Counted from the stretch's first letter, positions 1-8,851 are shown. The stretch is 45,228 bases of DNA from an uncultured Bacillota bacterium (GCA_905188085.1 CAJJKN010000012.1:1-45228), one strand, 5' to 3'. Numbers and translations: made by a program. Notes: generated by a model from the sequence alone, not told the origin.

Positions 1-445
1 TGGCCGGGTTTTGCAGAAAAAGTACCGCGCGGGCGACGTTCCACCGCCGCGCTACGGTAGATGCTGGTAGGCAGGGTTTGCGATTCTCGTCCGGCTTTTG
101 GTTTGGAAGAGGGTGTAGAAGGTGCGGGGCAAAGGTTGAGCTTTTCAATACCGCGCGGGCGGAAAGCGAAAGAGTGCTAAAGCCAAAGAATTTACCCGGG
201 GCAGAGAGTTGGCCGAATACAGAAATCTTGGCCGGAAAAGGGAGCGGCTACCAGCCGCCCACCGCCGCGCTGGGGTAGAGATGGTTGTGGGCGGGGTTCC
301 GTTTCTCAACAATTTTTTGACTTGAGATCGGCGGTAGAAGGTGCGAGGCGAATTTCTCGTTTCTTGTCAGATTATTAGAGATAGAGATGGGTTATAGAAG
401 GGAAGGTGCTGGGCAGAGGGTGTGTTTTTATCGAATTAAATAAAA
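1..445 (+). repeat. Repeat block R1 (58-bp units plus two hairpin modules)
   Basis: Intergenic repeat block with no supportable gene. A short form of hairpin C lies at 27-52 (arms GCGCGG and CCGCGC). A long form at 153-270 has the same arms about 118 bases apart, with an inserted module that carries its own GCGGCT-ACC-AGCCGC hairpin near 244-258. Degenerate units of the 58-bp family surround them, recognisable by GTAGAAGGTGC and CGTTTCTC. From about 446 to 640 I see only purine-rich sequence without a gene or a clear repeat. Confidence 0.8.
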
Positions 446-642
446 AAATCAAAAACGGCGCTGTGAGGGCAAAAGCAAGAGGGAGCAACGCGTAAGGGCC
501 CCGGGGGCAGATTGATACAGAAGCTTTGGCGGAAAGAGGCGTGGTGGGAAAAAGCGGCGCGGGCGGCATGGAGACAGAGGCGCTTTGGAAGATGCCGGGC
601 TGGCCGGCGGAGGACAAGAGTTTTGCGCCGGAAAAGGGCAAA

Positions 643-676
643 AGAAAAACGCCCGGGGTGCGGGCGTTTTTGGATG
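643..676 (-). terminator. Rho-independent terminator of the M20 peptidase operon
   Basis: Read on the minus strand, a GC stem (CGCCCG / CGGGCG) is followed by TTTTTCTTTT, 10-40 bases beyond the peptidase stop codon. It ends the leftward operon that begins near 3590. Confidence 0.8.
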
Positions 677-682
677 GGATGG

Positions 683-2119
683 TTAGCTGAGCAGCATGAG
701 GCGTTGATAAAAGGCCACGGTATCGGCGATTTTTTGGGTGGAGATGCGCTCGTTGTTGCCGTGGATCAGGGCGCGTTCTTCAGAAGAGAGGGCCATGGCG
801 GAAAAGCGCATGACGCTGTCCGAAATGCGGCAATAGTGCCGGGAATCGCTGCACTGGATCATCAGATACGGCGAGACGATGGCTTCCGGCCAGCTTTGGC
901 CGATGGCGGTTTTGATGCGCTGCCAGCCTTCGCCGGAGGTATCGGAATAGGGGGAGGGGTTCATGCCGTGCACGGCGGTGATTTCAACCTCGGGATCGCG
1001 GGTGACAGAGCGCAGATAGGAGAGCGCGGAATCCATGGTGTCGCCGCCGACCAGGCGCAAATTGGCGCCGACCTTGGCAAACGGGGGCAGCACGTTGGAT
1101 TGTTTGCTGCCCTGCATCATGGTAAACGCACAGGTGGTGCGCATCAGCGCGTTTAACTCGCCGCCCTGTTTTTTACAGAGCAGATCCAACACGGGGGCAA
1201 AGCACCAGAGGTTGGCAAAGACCATGCGGTAGACAAACGAGCTGTGCCGGCCGAGGGTATCGAACATTTCGGCGGCGGGCGGGGTCAGTTTGCGGCGGAA
1301 AGGATGGTTTTCCACGGCGGTGACGGCCCGGGCCAACACGCCGACCGGCGTATGCGGCGGCGGACTGGAGGCGTGGCCGCCCCGGCTTTGGACGGTGAAC
1401 TCCACTTCCAGCATGCCTTTTTCGCCGATGCCCACCAGCGCGCAGGGCGCAGAGACGCCGGGGAATACGTTTTCCACCACGGCGCCGCCCTCATCCACCA
1501 CCAGCGCGGGGCGGATATGGCGGGATTCCAGGACATCGACAATCTGCGGTGCGCCGTCGCCGGCGACTTCCTCATCGCCGGCAAAGGCAAAATAGACGTC
1601 GTTTTTGGGCACAAAGCCCTTTTCAATTAAGGTTTCGGCCGCTTCCAGCACGCCGCAAAGGGTGCATTTGGTATCCAGCGTGCCGCGGCCCCAGAGGGTG
1701 TCGTTTTGGATGACGGCCTCAAAGGGCGGCTGTTCCCAGGCGGCTTCATCGCCGGCGGGCACAACATCGTAATGCGCCATCAGCACCGTGGGCTTTTCGC
1801 TGCTTTGCCCGGGCCAGCGGTATAGCAGGCCGTGCAGGCCGATATGCTCCCGCTCGCAGGTTTGATGGATATGGGGATACAGTTCGGGCAGCAGGGCGCG
1901 GAAATTGCGAAACTCCTGCGCGTCTTCCTGGCTATGGTCGCGGTTTGAAACGGTTTTGCAGCGAATCATCGCGGCCAGGTGTGAAACGGCGCGGGGGCCG
2001 TCGACACTGACAGGCTGCGGCGCCGGCGGCTGCTGAGAAGCCGGAGTAAAACGGAGGGTGCGCACCAGCACGATGGCGATAAAGATAAGGAGAAGGGCAA
2101 GAATACACCACCAGATCAA
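683..2119 (-). CDS. Membrane-anchored M20 family metallopeptidase
   Basis: A 478-residue zinc-dependent amidohydrolase/peptidase of the M20 (carboxypeptidase S / PM20D1-like) family, expected to cleave N-acyl amino acids or small peptides. A hydrophobic segment at residues 3-20 should anchor it with the catalytic domain outside the cytoplasm. Metal and catalytic motifs are visible in order: AHYDVVP (about 115), WGRGTLDTK (about 145), DEEVAGD (about 182), and the dimerisation-domain motif GGHASSPPP (about 248). The C-terminal motif is CSDSRHY (about 425). The start is TTG at 2119, chosen because GAAAGGAAG lies eight bases upstream. It is the last gene of a leftward operon behind two membrane proteins, so peptide or acyl-amino-acid uptake followed by hydrolysis is a reasonable inference. 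The exact substrate cannot be read from the sequence. Confidence 0.85.
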   Translation of the reverse strand: MIWWCILALLLIFIAIVLVRTLRFTPASQQPPAPQPVSVDGPRAVSHLAAMIRCKTVSNRDHSQEDAQEFRNFRALLPELYPHIHQTCEREHIGLHGLLYRWPGQSSEKPTVLMAHYDVVPAGDEAAWEQPPFEAVIQNDTLWGRGTLDTKCTLCGVLEAAETLIEKGFVPKNDVYFAFAGDEEVAGDGAPQIVDVLESRHIRPALVVDEGGAVVENVFPGVSAPCALVGIGEKGMLEVEFTVQSRGGHASSPPPHTPVGVLARAVTAVENHPFRRKLTPPAAEMFDTLGRHSSFVYRMVFANLWCFAPVLDLLCKKQGGELNALMRTTCAFTMMQGSKQSNVLPPFAKVGANLRLVGGDTMDSALSYLRSVTRDPEVEITAVHGMNPSPYSDTSGEGWQRIKTAIGQSWPEAIVSPYLMIQCSDSRHYCRISDSVMRFSAMALSSEERALIHGNNERISTQKIADTVAFYQRLMLLS

Positions 2120-2149
2120 ATCGATCGCTTCCTTTCAGATGAGTTTGGA

Positions 2150-2812
2150 TTAAAGCTTGCCTTTTTTATACAGAATGCGGGCCACGCCGATGGCCAACAG
2201 CGCGCCTACCGGCACCAGCACGCCGACCGAGCTGGACAGGCTGGGCACGCAGAGAAACAGCACGACCATGAAGATAAGCGGCGCCAGGGCGATTTTCCAG
2301 TCTTTAGAGACATACACCACGGCCAGCCCGCCAAACAGCGCGGGCAAAATGTTGGCAAACGCGGGGGCCAGCACCGGGCTTTCCAATACGGGCCGCAGCG
2401 CGCCCAGCATGCACACGCCGAGGATGATGATAACGGTGGTGACCAGAGAAGAGACGGCGATGGCCAACGTGGACAGCACTTCGCCCTCTTCGGAACCGGG
2501 CTCCACGCCGGCAGAGCGCATGGCGTTGAGCGCGCAGGGCACTTTGAGGTTGGTTAAATTGCCGGTGACAAAGCCCAAATAGGAGCCGCCCGCCCCCAGC
2601 ATGGGCGCGTAGGTAAACACCTCGATGGTGCCGACGGTCCAAAAGATGGGCGCCACGCCCAACAGCCCTTTGAACACGGGGCCAAAGCCCGGCCAGGCTT
2701 TATAGTGAATACAGATAAACGTGGGCACCAGCACGAGCAGCACCAGGGCGGTGAGCATCCAGATGCGCCCGGCGGTGTGAATGGAATCCTGATAGTTTTT
2801 TTTCTGTTTCAT
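2150..2812 (-). CDS. Polytopic membrane protein, partner of the DUF5058 protein
   Basis: A 220-residue integral membrane protein with five or so hydrophobic segments (about 15-35, 45-75, 115-140, 155-170, 175-215). I do not recognise a named transporter family with certainty. The loop sequence GGSYLGFVTGNLTNLKVPC around residue 75-95 is the most distinctive part and may line a substrate site. The ATG at 2812 has a GGAGG-like site (AAAGGAGGATTCCC) upstream. It lies 12 bases after the DUF5058 gene and 30 bases before the M20 peptidase, so the three are almost certainly one transcript. The two membrane proteins probably form one complex; this is inferred from pairing, not from homology. Confidence 0.7.
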   Translation of the reverse strand: MKQKKNYQDSIHTAGRIWMLTALVLLVLVPTFICIHYKAWPGFGPVFKGLLGVAPIFWTVGTIEVFTYAPMLGAGGSYLGFVTGNLTNLKVPCALNAMRSAGVEPGSEEGEVLSTLAIAVSSLVTTVIIILGVCMLGALRPVLESPVLAPAFANILPALFGGLAVVYVSKDWKIALAPLIFMVVLFLCVPSLSSSVGVLVPVGALLAIGVARILYKKGKL

Positions 2813-2824
2813 GGGAATCCTCCT

Positions 2825-3538
2825 TTACACCAGGGCAAACGTCAGCGGGATGGACAGCGCCATGGACGCCAACATGCAGATGGGCAGGGCAAAATCGCGC
2901 AGCCAGGCCCATTTTTTGACCAGCAGGCCGCACAGGCACATCAGCCCGGCGGAGATGAGCATGACAAACACCGGGATCCAACCCTGGATGCCCTGGCCGA
3001 TGTTGCCGAAGATCATGCCCAAAAAGGCGGAGATCATGCCCAAGAACAGGGCGGACATGAAGATATCGCCCCATTTTTCGTCTTTGGATTTGAGGCGGAC
3101 AAGGCCGCGCTGGATTTTTTTCATGCACAGCGGCACCAGAACAAGGCCCGGGATGATGCCCAGCGTCATCACCCAGGCGATGGCGGCATAGACGGTGGGG
3201 TCTGTTACGGTGGTGGCGATGGAAACGCCGAGGGCGCTGGCGGCGGAGGTGGCGGCGGGCAGCTCATAGGTAAGAGCGCCGATGACGCTAAGGCGCAGCC
3301 AGGGCAGCGGGAGGCCCAAAAAATTGGAAAGCGTGATAACGCCCAGCAGGATGGAGATGGCGGGCGCGATGGTAAACGTTGCACTGGACAGCACGGTTTT
3401 TTTCAGCGTGGCTGTGGAAAACCCAAGTTCTTTGGCTCTGCGCCAGGCCTTGACAAGAAAATAGACCGATTGAGCGAGGATAAATACGATGACAAAGGAC
3501 ACCAGCACAAACAGATAAGGATCGTTTGGATTAAACAA
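2825..3538 (-). CDS. DUF5058-like membrane protein
   Basis: A 237-residue polytopic membrane protein resembling the DUF5058 family: an N-terminal segment with VLVSFVIVFILAQ, then several long hydrophobic helices and a conserved Gly/Pro-rich stretch (LPLPWLRLSVIGALTYELPA). TTG at 3538 is preferred over TTG at 3544 because the AAAGGGGGG site is eight bases from the first and only two from the second. An upstream reading frame continues to 3886 but runs through the promoter and repeat DNA, so it was not used. First gene of the operon with a second membrane protein and an M20 peptidase. The transported substrate is unknown; the peptidase suggests a peptide or N-acylated amino acid. Confidence 0.7.
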   Translation of the reverse strand: MFNPNDPYLFVLVSFVIVFILAQSVYFLVKAWRRAKELGFSTATLKKTVLSSATFTIAPAISILLGVITLSNFLGLPLPWLRLSVIGALTYELPAATSAASALGVSIATTVTDPTVYAAIAWVMTLGIIPGLVLVPLCMKKIQRGLVRLKSKDEKWGDIFMSALFLGMISAFLGMIFGNIGQGIQGWIPVFVMLISAGLMCLCGLLVKKWAWLRDFALPICMLASMALSIPLTFALV

Positions 3539-3589
3539 AGGCAACGCCCCCCTTTCTTTGGATGATGAAACGGCAGGCCGTCTTTTCAC

Positions 3590-3618
3590 ATTGTACCCCT
3601 CGGGGCGGGAAAAGTCCA
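3590..3618 (-). promoter_or_regulatory. Promoter of the membrane protein / M20 operon
   Basis: On the minus strand TGGACT (3618-3613) and TACAAT (3595-3590) are separated by 17 bases, about 50 bases upstream of the DUF5058 start. The -10 matches the consensus at five of six positions and the -35 at four. Confidence 0.65.
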
Positions 3619-3908
3619 CCGAATTGTGAAAAGGGTAACAATTGGAAGGGAGGGGATGGGGGTGAGGGAAGAGAAGGAGGGAGATTCGTTTCTCATCAGG
3701 CAATTTTTTGAGATAGATGGAAGAAGGAGCGGGGAGGGGGGGTTGCGTTTCTTGGCAAGTAGTAGCGCTGGGATGGGTTGTGGAAGGAGCTAAGCGGGGT
3801 TTGTGTTTCTCATCCAGCTTTTTAGAAAAGATGATTTTTTGGCAAGGTGCTAAGCAGGGGAAACGTTTCAAGATGAGTTTGTACAAGTACAGAGATTGTT
3901 ATATGATT

Positions 3909-4026
3909 CTTCCTTTCTCGCTGGAAAGGAAGCGAAAGAAGCAGGGGGAACCTACGAATGGTTCCCCCTTGACCCCCTTTCAACGTTCGACGGGGACGCT
4001 GTCCCCCTCGATAGCCCCTGCTCAAT
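3909..4026 (+). repeat. Multi-hairpin element copy 1 (short form)
   Basis: In order: hairpin B1 (CTTCCTTTC, 6-base loop, GAAAGGAAG), hairpin B2 (GGGGGAACC, 7-base loop, GGTTCCCCC), then hairpin B3 (TCGA-C-GGGGAC, GCT, GTCCCC-C-TCGA) and the conserved end AGCCCCTGCTCAAT. It is preceded by the shared leader TTGTACAAG...AGATTGTT. A promoter-like TTGTAC-17-TATGAT occupies 3879-3907. Confidence 0.85.
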
Positions 4027-4356
4027 GGGAGGGGCTGGACGTTTCTCATCAGGCGGTGGTGCGAACGGCACCGCGCGGGCGACGTTCCACCGCCGCGCTG
4101 GGGTAGTGTTGGGAGTGCTGGGCAGGGTTTGCGTTTCTCATCAAGCGATAGTACTTGGATGGGGTGGAGAAGGTGCGGGAAAGGGTTGCCGTTTCTGGTT
4201 GTTTTTTGGAGGAAGGATGGGTTTTGGATGGAGCTGAGCGGGGTTTTCGTTTCCGGATGGGTTTTTAGAGAAGAAGATTTTTTAGGAAGGTGCTAAGCAG
4301 GGGAACCGTTTCTAGATGAATATGTACAAGCACAAAGATTGTTTTTTTTATTTATT

Positions 4357-4565
4357 CTTCCTTTCTCGCTGGAAAGGAAGCGAAAGAAGCAGGGGGAACC
4401 TACGAATGGTTCCCCCTTGACCCCCTTTCAACGTTCGACGGGGCAAAGCAAAGATGGAAAAGCACGGAAGAAAATACCCGGGGCAGGAGGCGTGATTCAA
4501 TGCAAAAGCCCGGGCCGGACGGGGCAGCGGGCACAGCCCGCCCCCCTCGATAGCCCCTGCTCAAT
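4357..4565 (+). repeat. Multi-hairpin element copy 2 (long form)
   Basis: Same B1 and B2 hairpins as copy 1, but between the GGGG and CCCC arms of B3 it carries a module of about 100 bases (CAAAGCAAAGATGG... to the hairpin GCGGGC-ACA-GCCCGC). For about 185 bases it is identical or nearly identical to copy 3 at 6692, implying recent duplication or gene conversion. Confidence 0.85.
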
Positions 4566-4999
4566 GGGAGGGGGTGAACGTTTCTCATCCGGCTGAAGCA
4601 GGAACGGCACCGCGCGAGCGACGTTCCACCGTCGCGCTGGAGTAGATATTTGTAGGCAGAGTTCTCGTTCCTCAAAGTTTTGGTGCTGGGATAGGTTGTA
4701 GAAGATGCTAAGAAGGGGTTCCGTTTCTGGCAAGATTTTTCAGAAAAGATGAGTCGTAGAAGGTACTAGGCAGAGTGGGCGTTTCTCGTCTGGCATTTGA
4801 ATAAAGAGGGGCGATAGAGGGTACGGGGCAGGGTTCCGTTTCTCATCCGGCTTTTAGAGGAAGGGTGGGTTGCAGAAGGTGCGGAGCAGGGGTTTTGTTT
4901 TTGGTGGGGTTCGGTAAAGGAAGAGGCTAAAGAAGGTGCGGGGAAAGCTTGAGCTTTTGGCGGGGTTTAGAGAAGAGGAGGATGTTGTTGGCCGGGGGA

Positions 5000-5025
5000 A
5001 AAGAAAAAGCCCCCGGGAAGGGGGC
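5000..5025 (-). terminator. Terminator of the aminotransferase gene
   Basis: On the minus strand GCCCCC-TTCCC-GGGGGC is followed by TTTTTCTTTT just after the stop codon. Confidence 0.85.
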
Positions 5026-5039
5026 GGGATGGCGTTGGG

Positions 5040-6209
5040 TTAGCGGGACAACAGGCCGCTGTCTGCCAGGCGGGAGAGGGCGGATTGGACGGCGCTGTTT
5101 TCCTGGACCAGGGCCATGCGGACATGGCCTTTGCCGGAGGGGCCGAACGCGCTGCCGGGCACGCACAACAAGCCGCAGGCGTCTAAAAGGGTTAGGACGA
5201 AGGCGGTGTCGTCGGTATAGCCTTGGGGGAGCTTGGCCCAGACAAACATGGTGGCGGCGGGTTTTTCCACCTGCCAGCCCAGGGCGTTTAGGCCGTCTAC
5301 CAGCACGTCGCGCCGGGATTGATAGGCCTGGCGGGTGGTTTCCACGCAATGCTGATCGCCGGTGATGGCGGCGATGGCGGCTTGCTGGATGGGCAAAAAC
5401 ATGCCGTAATCCATATTGCTTTTGAGCAGCTTTAATTTAGCGACGACCTCGGGGTTGCCCACGCAAAACCCGCAGCGTGCGCCGGCCATGCCGTAGGTTT
5501 TGGAGAGGGAATTGAATTCCACCCCCACCTCTTTGGCGCCGGGGTAGGCGAGAAAGCTGCCGCAGGTTTGGCCGTCAAACACGAGCTCGGAATAGGCGTT
5601 ATCGTGTAGGACGATGATGTCGTATCGTTTGGCAAACTCGATGAGATTGGTATAAAACGCGGGGGGCGCGAGCACGGCGGTGGGGTTGTTGGGATAGGAG
5701 ACCACCATCAATTTGGCGCGCTGTGCCACGGCGGGGGGGATTTCGTCCAGGTCGATGATATAGCCGTTTTCGGGGCGCTGGGGCATATAGTAAATTTCGG
5801 CGCCGGCCAAGCGCGGGCCGTCTGCAAAGACGGGGTAGCACGGGTCCGGCACGAGAACGGTATCGCCGGGGTCCACGATGGAAAGGGCGATATGCGCCAG
5901 GCCTTCCTGCGAGCCCAGAAGCGAGAGAATTTCGGTATCGGGATCCAGGGCAACGTGATAGCGGCGCTGATACCAATCCGAAACGGCGCGGCGCAGGGGC
6001 TGTGTATCCGAGAGGGCGTAGAGGTAGTTTTCCGGGTTAAGGGCGCTTTGGCTCAACGCCTGCATGACATGCGGGGCGGGCGGGATATTCGGCGCGCCGA
6101 CGGACAAATCCACCACGGGCAGGCCCTGAGAAAGGCGCCGGGCGCGGGTTTCGGCCAGCTGATTGAAGATGCCGACGGAAAAGGCATCCATGCGTTTGGC
6201 AAACTGCAA
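5040..6209 (-). CDS. PLP-dependent class I/II aminotransferase
   Basis: A 389-residue fold-type I aminotransferase, full length for the family, acting in the cytoplasm on amino acids. Visible motifs include the substrate-side SVGAPNIPP near residue 37, the cofactor-region motif GSQEGLAHIALSIVDPGD near 100, SYPNNPTA near 172 (conserved Asn), the Asp-containing LHDNAYSELVFDG near 203, and the Schiff-base lysine in NSLSKTYGMAGARCG near 240. This pattern resembles LL-diaminopimelate / aspartate / alanine aminotransferases; the substrate cannot be assigned from motifs alone. The TTG start at 6209 has AGGAAG nine bases upstream. The gene stands alone with its own promoter at 6252-6279 and its own terminator at 5000-5025. 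Confidence 0.85.
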   Translation of the reverse strand: MQFAKRMDAFSVGIFNQLAETRARRLSQGLPVVDLSVGAPNIPPAPHVMQALSQSALNPENYLYALSDTQPLRRAVSDWYQRRYHVALDPDTEILSLLGSQEGLAHIALSIVDPGDTVLVPDPCYPVFADGPRLAGAEIYYMPQRPENGYIIDLDEIPPAVAQRAKLMVVSYPNNPTAVLAPPAFYTNLIEFAKRYDIIVLHDNAYSELVFDGQTCGSFLAYPGAKEVGVEFNSLSKTYGMAGARCGFCVGNPEVVAKLKLLKSNMDYGMFLPIQQAAIAAITGDQHCVETTRQAYQSRRDVLVDGLNALGWQVEKPAATMFVWAKLPQGYTDDTAFVLTLLDACGLLCVPGSAFGPSGKGHVRMALVQENSAVQSALSRLADSGLLSR

Positions 6210-6251
6210 AGCAGATCACTTCCTAAAGAGAATATGTTGGATTCGGCGTCT

Positions 6252-6279
6252 ATTATAGCACATGAGGAGAAAATGTCGA
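6252..6279 (-). promoter_or_regulatory. Promoter of the aminotransferase gene
   Basis: On the minus strand TCGACA (6279-6274), a 16-base spacer and a perfect TATAAT (6257-6252), about 45 bases before the TTG start. Confidence 0.8.
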
Positions 6280-6289
6280 TGGGGGAGAG

Positions 6290-7215
6290 GGAAGGGGGAG
6301 AAGGGGAAGGAGGAGAGGGGAGAAAGGGGAGAACGTTTCTCGGCAGGCGGTGGTGGGGAAAGCAGCACTTGGAAGGTGTTGGGCGTAGGAGACGTTTCTG
6401 TTTGGATTTTGGAGGAAAGATATTTTTTAGAATTTTAGGAAAGAGCTGGGCAGAGTTACCGTTTCTGGTGGGTTTTGGAGCAGAGATAGGGTGGAGAAGG
6501 TGCGGGGAAAGGGTTTGCGTTTCTTTTTGAGTTTTGGAGAAGTGATGATTTTTGGGTTTTTTAGGGAAGAGATGGGCAGGGTTGCCGTTTTTGGCTAAGT
6601 TTTTAGAGAAGAGAGAATTTTAGAAGGTGCTAAGCAGGGGAAACGTTTCTAGCTGGGTTTGTAGAAGCACAAAGTTTGCTTTTTTTTATTTCTTCCTTTC
6701 TCGCTGGAAAGGAAGCGAAAGAAGCAGGGGGAACCTACGAATGGTTCCCCCTTGACCCCCTTTCAACGTTCGACGGGGCAAAGCAAAGATGGAAAAGCAC
6801 GGAAGAAAATACCCGGGGCAGGAGGCGTGATTCAATGCAAAAGCCCGGGCCGGACGGGGCAGCGGGCACAGCCCGCCCCCTCTCGGTAGCCCCCGCTCAA
6901 TGGGAGGAGTGTCCACTTCTGGTCAATTTTTGTGCGAATGTACCGCGCGGGCGACGTTCCACCGCCGCGCTATGGTAGATGCTGGTTGGCAGGGTTTGCG
7001 TTTCTCGGCAAGTGGCAGTGCTGGGAGGGGGTGTAGAAGGTGCGGGGAAGGGTTGCCGTTTCTGGTGGGATTTTTCAGAAAGGAGGGGTTGTAAAAGGTG
7101 CTAGGCAGAGTGGACGTTTCTGGTCGGGTTTTGGAGCGGAGATAGGGGGTAGAAGGTGCGGAGCGGGGGTTTCGTTTCTCGTCAAGTTTTTAGAGAAAGG
7201 ATGATTTTAGAAAAG
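6290..7215 (+). repeat. Repeat block R3 (58-bp units, one long hairpin element, one C hairpin)
   Basis: Gene-free block of degenerate 58-bp units with hairpin element copy 3 at 6692-6901 and a short C hairpin at 6945-6970. From about 7215 to 7400 the sequence is purine- and C/G-rich without recognisable units; it leads into the transporter promoter at 7417. Confidence 0.85.
6692..6901 (+). repeat. Multi-hairpin element copy 3 (long form)
   Basis: B1, B2 and the long B3 insert as in copy 2. The outer B3 arm reads TCGG on the 3' side against TCGA on the 5' side, a T-G pair that is stable only for a + strand RNA or ssDNA; on the minus strand it would be a C-A mismatch. Confidence 0.85.
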
Positions 7216-7416
7216 AGCTAAGCAGGGTGCACATTTCTCGTCGGGCGGTGCACGGGCAAAAGGGAGCGGGCAAACGGCCGGGAAACGGGCGCGCAGCGGC
7301 GGGAACGGGGCACGGATGGGGCGCGGCGCGCATAGCATAAACAAAGCGGAACGGGGCGGGGAGAGGGGAATTTGGCGGATTTGTGGCAAAATGGGCAAGA
7401 AATATGGTAGAATATC

Positions 7417-7445
7417 TTGACGTTTTATTTGCCTTTGGGTAATGT
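7417..7445 (+). promoter_or_regulatory. Promoter of the amino acid ABC transporter operon
   Basis: TTGACG, 17-base spacer and TAATGT at 7417-7445, about 55 bases upstream of the first permease start. The -35 is five of six to consensus. A TAGAAT at 7408-7413 is an alternative -10 without a good -35. Confidence 0.6.
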
Positions 7446-7500
7446 AAAAGAATAATCCTAGCGAGGAAATAGGAGAACGCACAAGGGAGGGAACCGGGCT

Positions 7501-8160
7501 TTGGATTTTGCATTTATGGCCAAACATGTACCGATGTACTGGGAAGCGGCCAAGCTCACCCTGTCGTTGGCGTTTTGGGGGATTTTGTGTTCGCTGATCC
7601 TGGGCTTTGCGTGCGCGATGGCGCTTTACTATAAGGTAAAGGGGCTGCGGCATGTTGTAACGGCGTATATTGAGCTTTCGCGCAACACGCCGCTTTTGAT
7701 TCAACTGTTTTTTCTGTATTACGGCTTAACGCGCGTGGGGCTCAAGCTTTCCAGCACGGCGTGCGCGGTGATCGGGCTGACGTTTTTGGGCGGCAGCTAT
7801 ATGGCCGAGGCGTTTCGCAGCGGGCTGGAAGCCGTGCAGCGCGGCCAGATTGAAAGCGGGCTTTCTTTGGGGCTGAAAAAGGGCCAGCTGATGTGGTATG
7901 TGATTTTGCCGCAGGCGTTGGCGGTGAGCATGCCGGCGCTGGGCGCCAATTTGATTTTTTTGATTAAGGAAACGTCGATGTTCAGCGCGGTGGCGCTGGC
8001 GGATTTGATGTTTGTGGCCAAGGATTTGATCGGCATGTATTACAAAACCAACGAGGCGCTTTTGATGCTGGTGGTGGCGTATCTGATTATTTTGCTGCCG
8101 CTCTCGCTGTTGATGAGCTGGCTGGAAAGGAGGGTGCGCCATGCAGGCTTCGGGCGTTGA
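7501..8160 (+). CDS. Amino acid ABC transporter permease, first subunit
   Basis: A 219-residue inner-membrane permease of the HisM/GlnP family of polar amino acid importers. Several transmembrane helices are visible. The cytoplasmic EAA loop that contacts the ATPase runs through EAFRSGLEAVQRGQIESG and ends in ILPQAL around residues 103-140. The N-terminal stretch ELSRNTPLLIQLFFLYYG (about 60) is typical of the family. The TTG at 7501 follows GGGAGG by about ten bases; an internal ATG at 7516 lacks a better site. It overlaps the second permease gene by 20 bases and opens a four-gene operon with an ATPase and a lipoprotein. Confidence 0.9.
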   Translation: MDFAFMAKHVPMYWEAAKLTLSLAFWGILCSLILGFACAMALYYKVKGLRHVVTAYIELSRNTPLLIQLFFLYYGLTRVGLKLSSTACAVIGLTFLGGSYMAEAFRSGLEAVQRGQIESGLSLGLKKGQLMWYVILPQALAVSMPALGANLIFLIKETSMFSAVALADLMFVAKDLIGMYYKTNEALLMLVVAYLIILLPLSLLMSWLERRVRHAGFGR

Positions 8161-8824
8161 GGCGCTGTTTTACGGCAACAACTTTGCCCGGCTGTTGGGC
8201 GGGCTGTGGGTGACGATTCGCATTGCGCTGATCTCCGTGGCCATTTCGATGGTGCTGGGCGTGTTGTTTGGCCTGGTGATGACCAAGAAAAGCCGGGTGG
8301 TGCGCTTTTTATGCCGGTTTTATCTGGAGGCCATGCGCATTGTGCCGGTGCTGGTCTGGCTGTTTTTGTTTAATTTCGGCGTGCCGAAACTATTGAATAT
8401 TCACCTGGACCCGGAGCTGGCGTCTATTTTGGTGTTTACGCTGTGGGGCACGGCGGAGATGGGCGATCTGGTGCGCGGCGCGGTGACAAGCCTGCCCGCC
8501 CATCAAAGGGAAAGCGGGCGCGCGCTGGGGCTGACGGAGGCGCAGGTTTCCCGGTATGTGGTGGTGCCGCAGGCGGTGCGGCGGCTGGTGCCGAGCGCGA
8601 TTAACCTGGCGACGAGGATGATCAAGACCACGTCGCTGGTGATGTTGATCAACGTGGTGGAAGTATTGAAAGTGGGGCAGCAGATCATAGAGGCGACCTC
8701 GCTGTTTACCGGGCCCACGGTATCGCTGTGGGTATACGGTTGTATATTCCTGTTGTATTTTATCATCTGCTATCCCATTTCGCTTGTCAGCAAGAAGCTG
8801 GCAAACAAATGGGCGGACGAATAA
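8141..8824 (+). CDS. Amino acid ABC transporter permease, second subunit
   Basis: A 227-residue permease of the same family as the preceding gene; the two form the heterodimeric membrane channel. The EAA loop is seen as RGAVTSLPAHQRESGRALG...VVVPQAVR around residues 110-150, and the N-terminal MRIVPVLVWLFLFNFG matches the family. The ATG at 8141 has AAAGGAGG seven bases upstream, inside the end of the first permease gene, indicating translational coupling. The ATPase gene follows after 27 bases. Confidence 0.9.
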   Translation: MQASGVEALFYGNNFARLLGGLWVTIRIALISVAISMVLGVLFGLVMTKKSRVVRFLCRFYLEAMRIVPVLVWLFLFNFGVPKLLNIHLDPELASILVFTLWGTAEMGDLVRGAVTSLPAHQRESGRALGLTEAQVSRYVVVPQAVRRLVPSAINLATRMIKTTSLVMLINVVEVLKVGQQIIEATSLFTGPTVSLWVYGCIFLLYFIICYPISLVSKKLANKWADE

Positions 8825-8851
8825 ACCCGGGCAAAGGAGGCAATTTGGCCG

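Larger units (their letters stand above)
3655..4930 (+). repeat. Repeat block R2 (58-bp units, two hairpin elements, two C hairpins)
   Basis: A 1.3-kb gene-free block. Degenerate 58-bp units (CGTTTCTCATC..., GAAGGTGCTAAGCAGGGG) run throughout on the + strand. Two copies of the multi-hairpin element start at 3909 and 4357, and short C hairpins lie at 4073-4098 and 4612-4637. The second C hairpin carries a compensated base pair (GCGCGA/TCGCGC instead of GCGCGG/CCGCGC). The block lies between the promoter of the leftward membrane operon and the terminator of the leftward aminotransferase. Confidence 0.85.

Noticed and set aside
512..1630. Long plus-strand frames opposite the M20 peptidase gene
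   Set aside because: They mirror a clear gene on the other strand in a GC-rich region and have His/Gly/Arg-rich composition typical of antisense shadows.
3909..4565. Insertion sequence or MITE
   Set aside because: No transposase in the window, no terminal inverted repeats at the outer ends and no target duplications seen; copies are all in one orientation, unlike random insertion.
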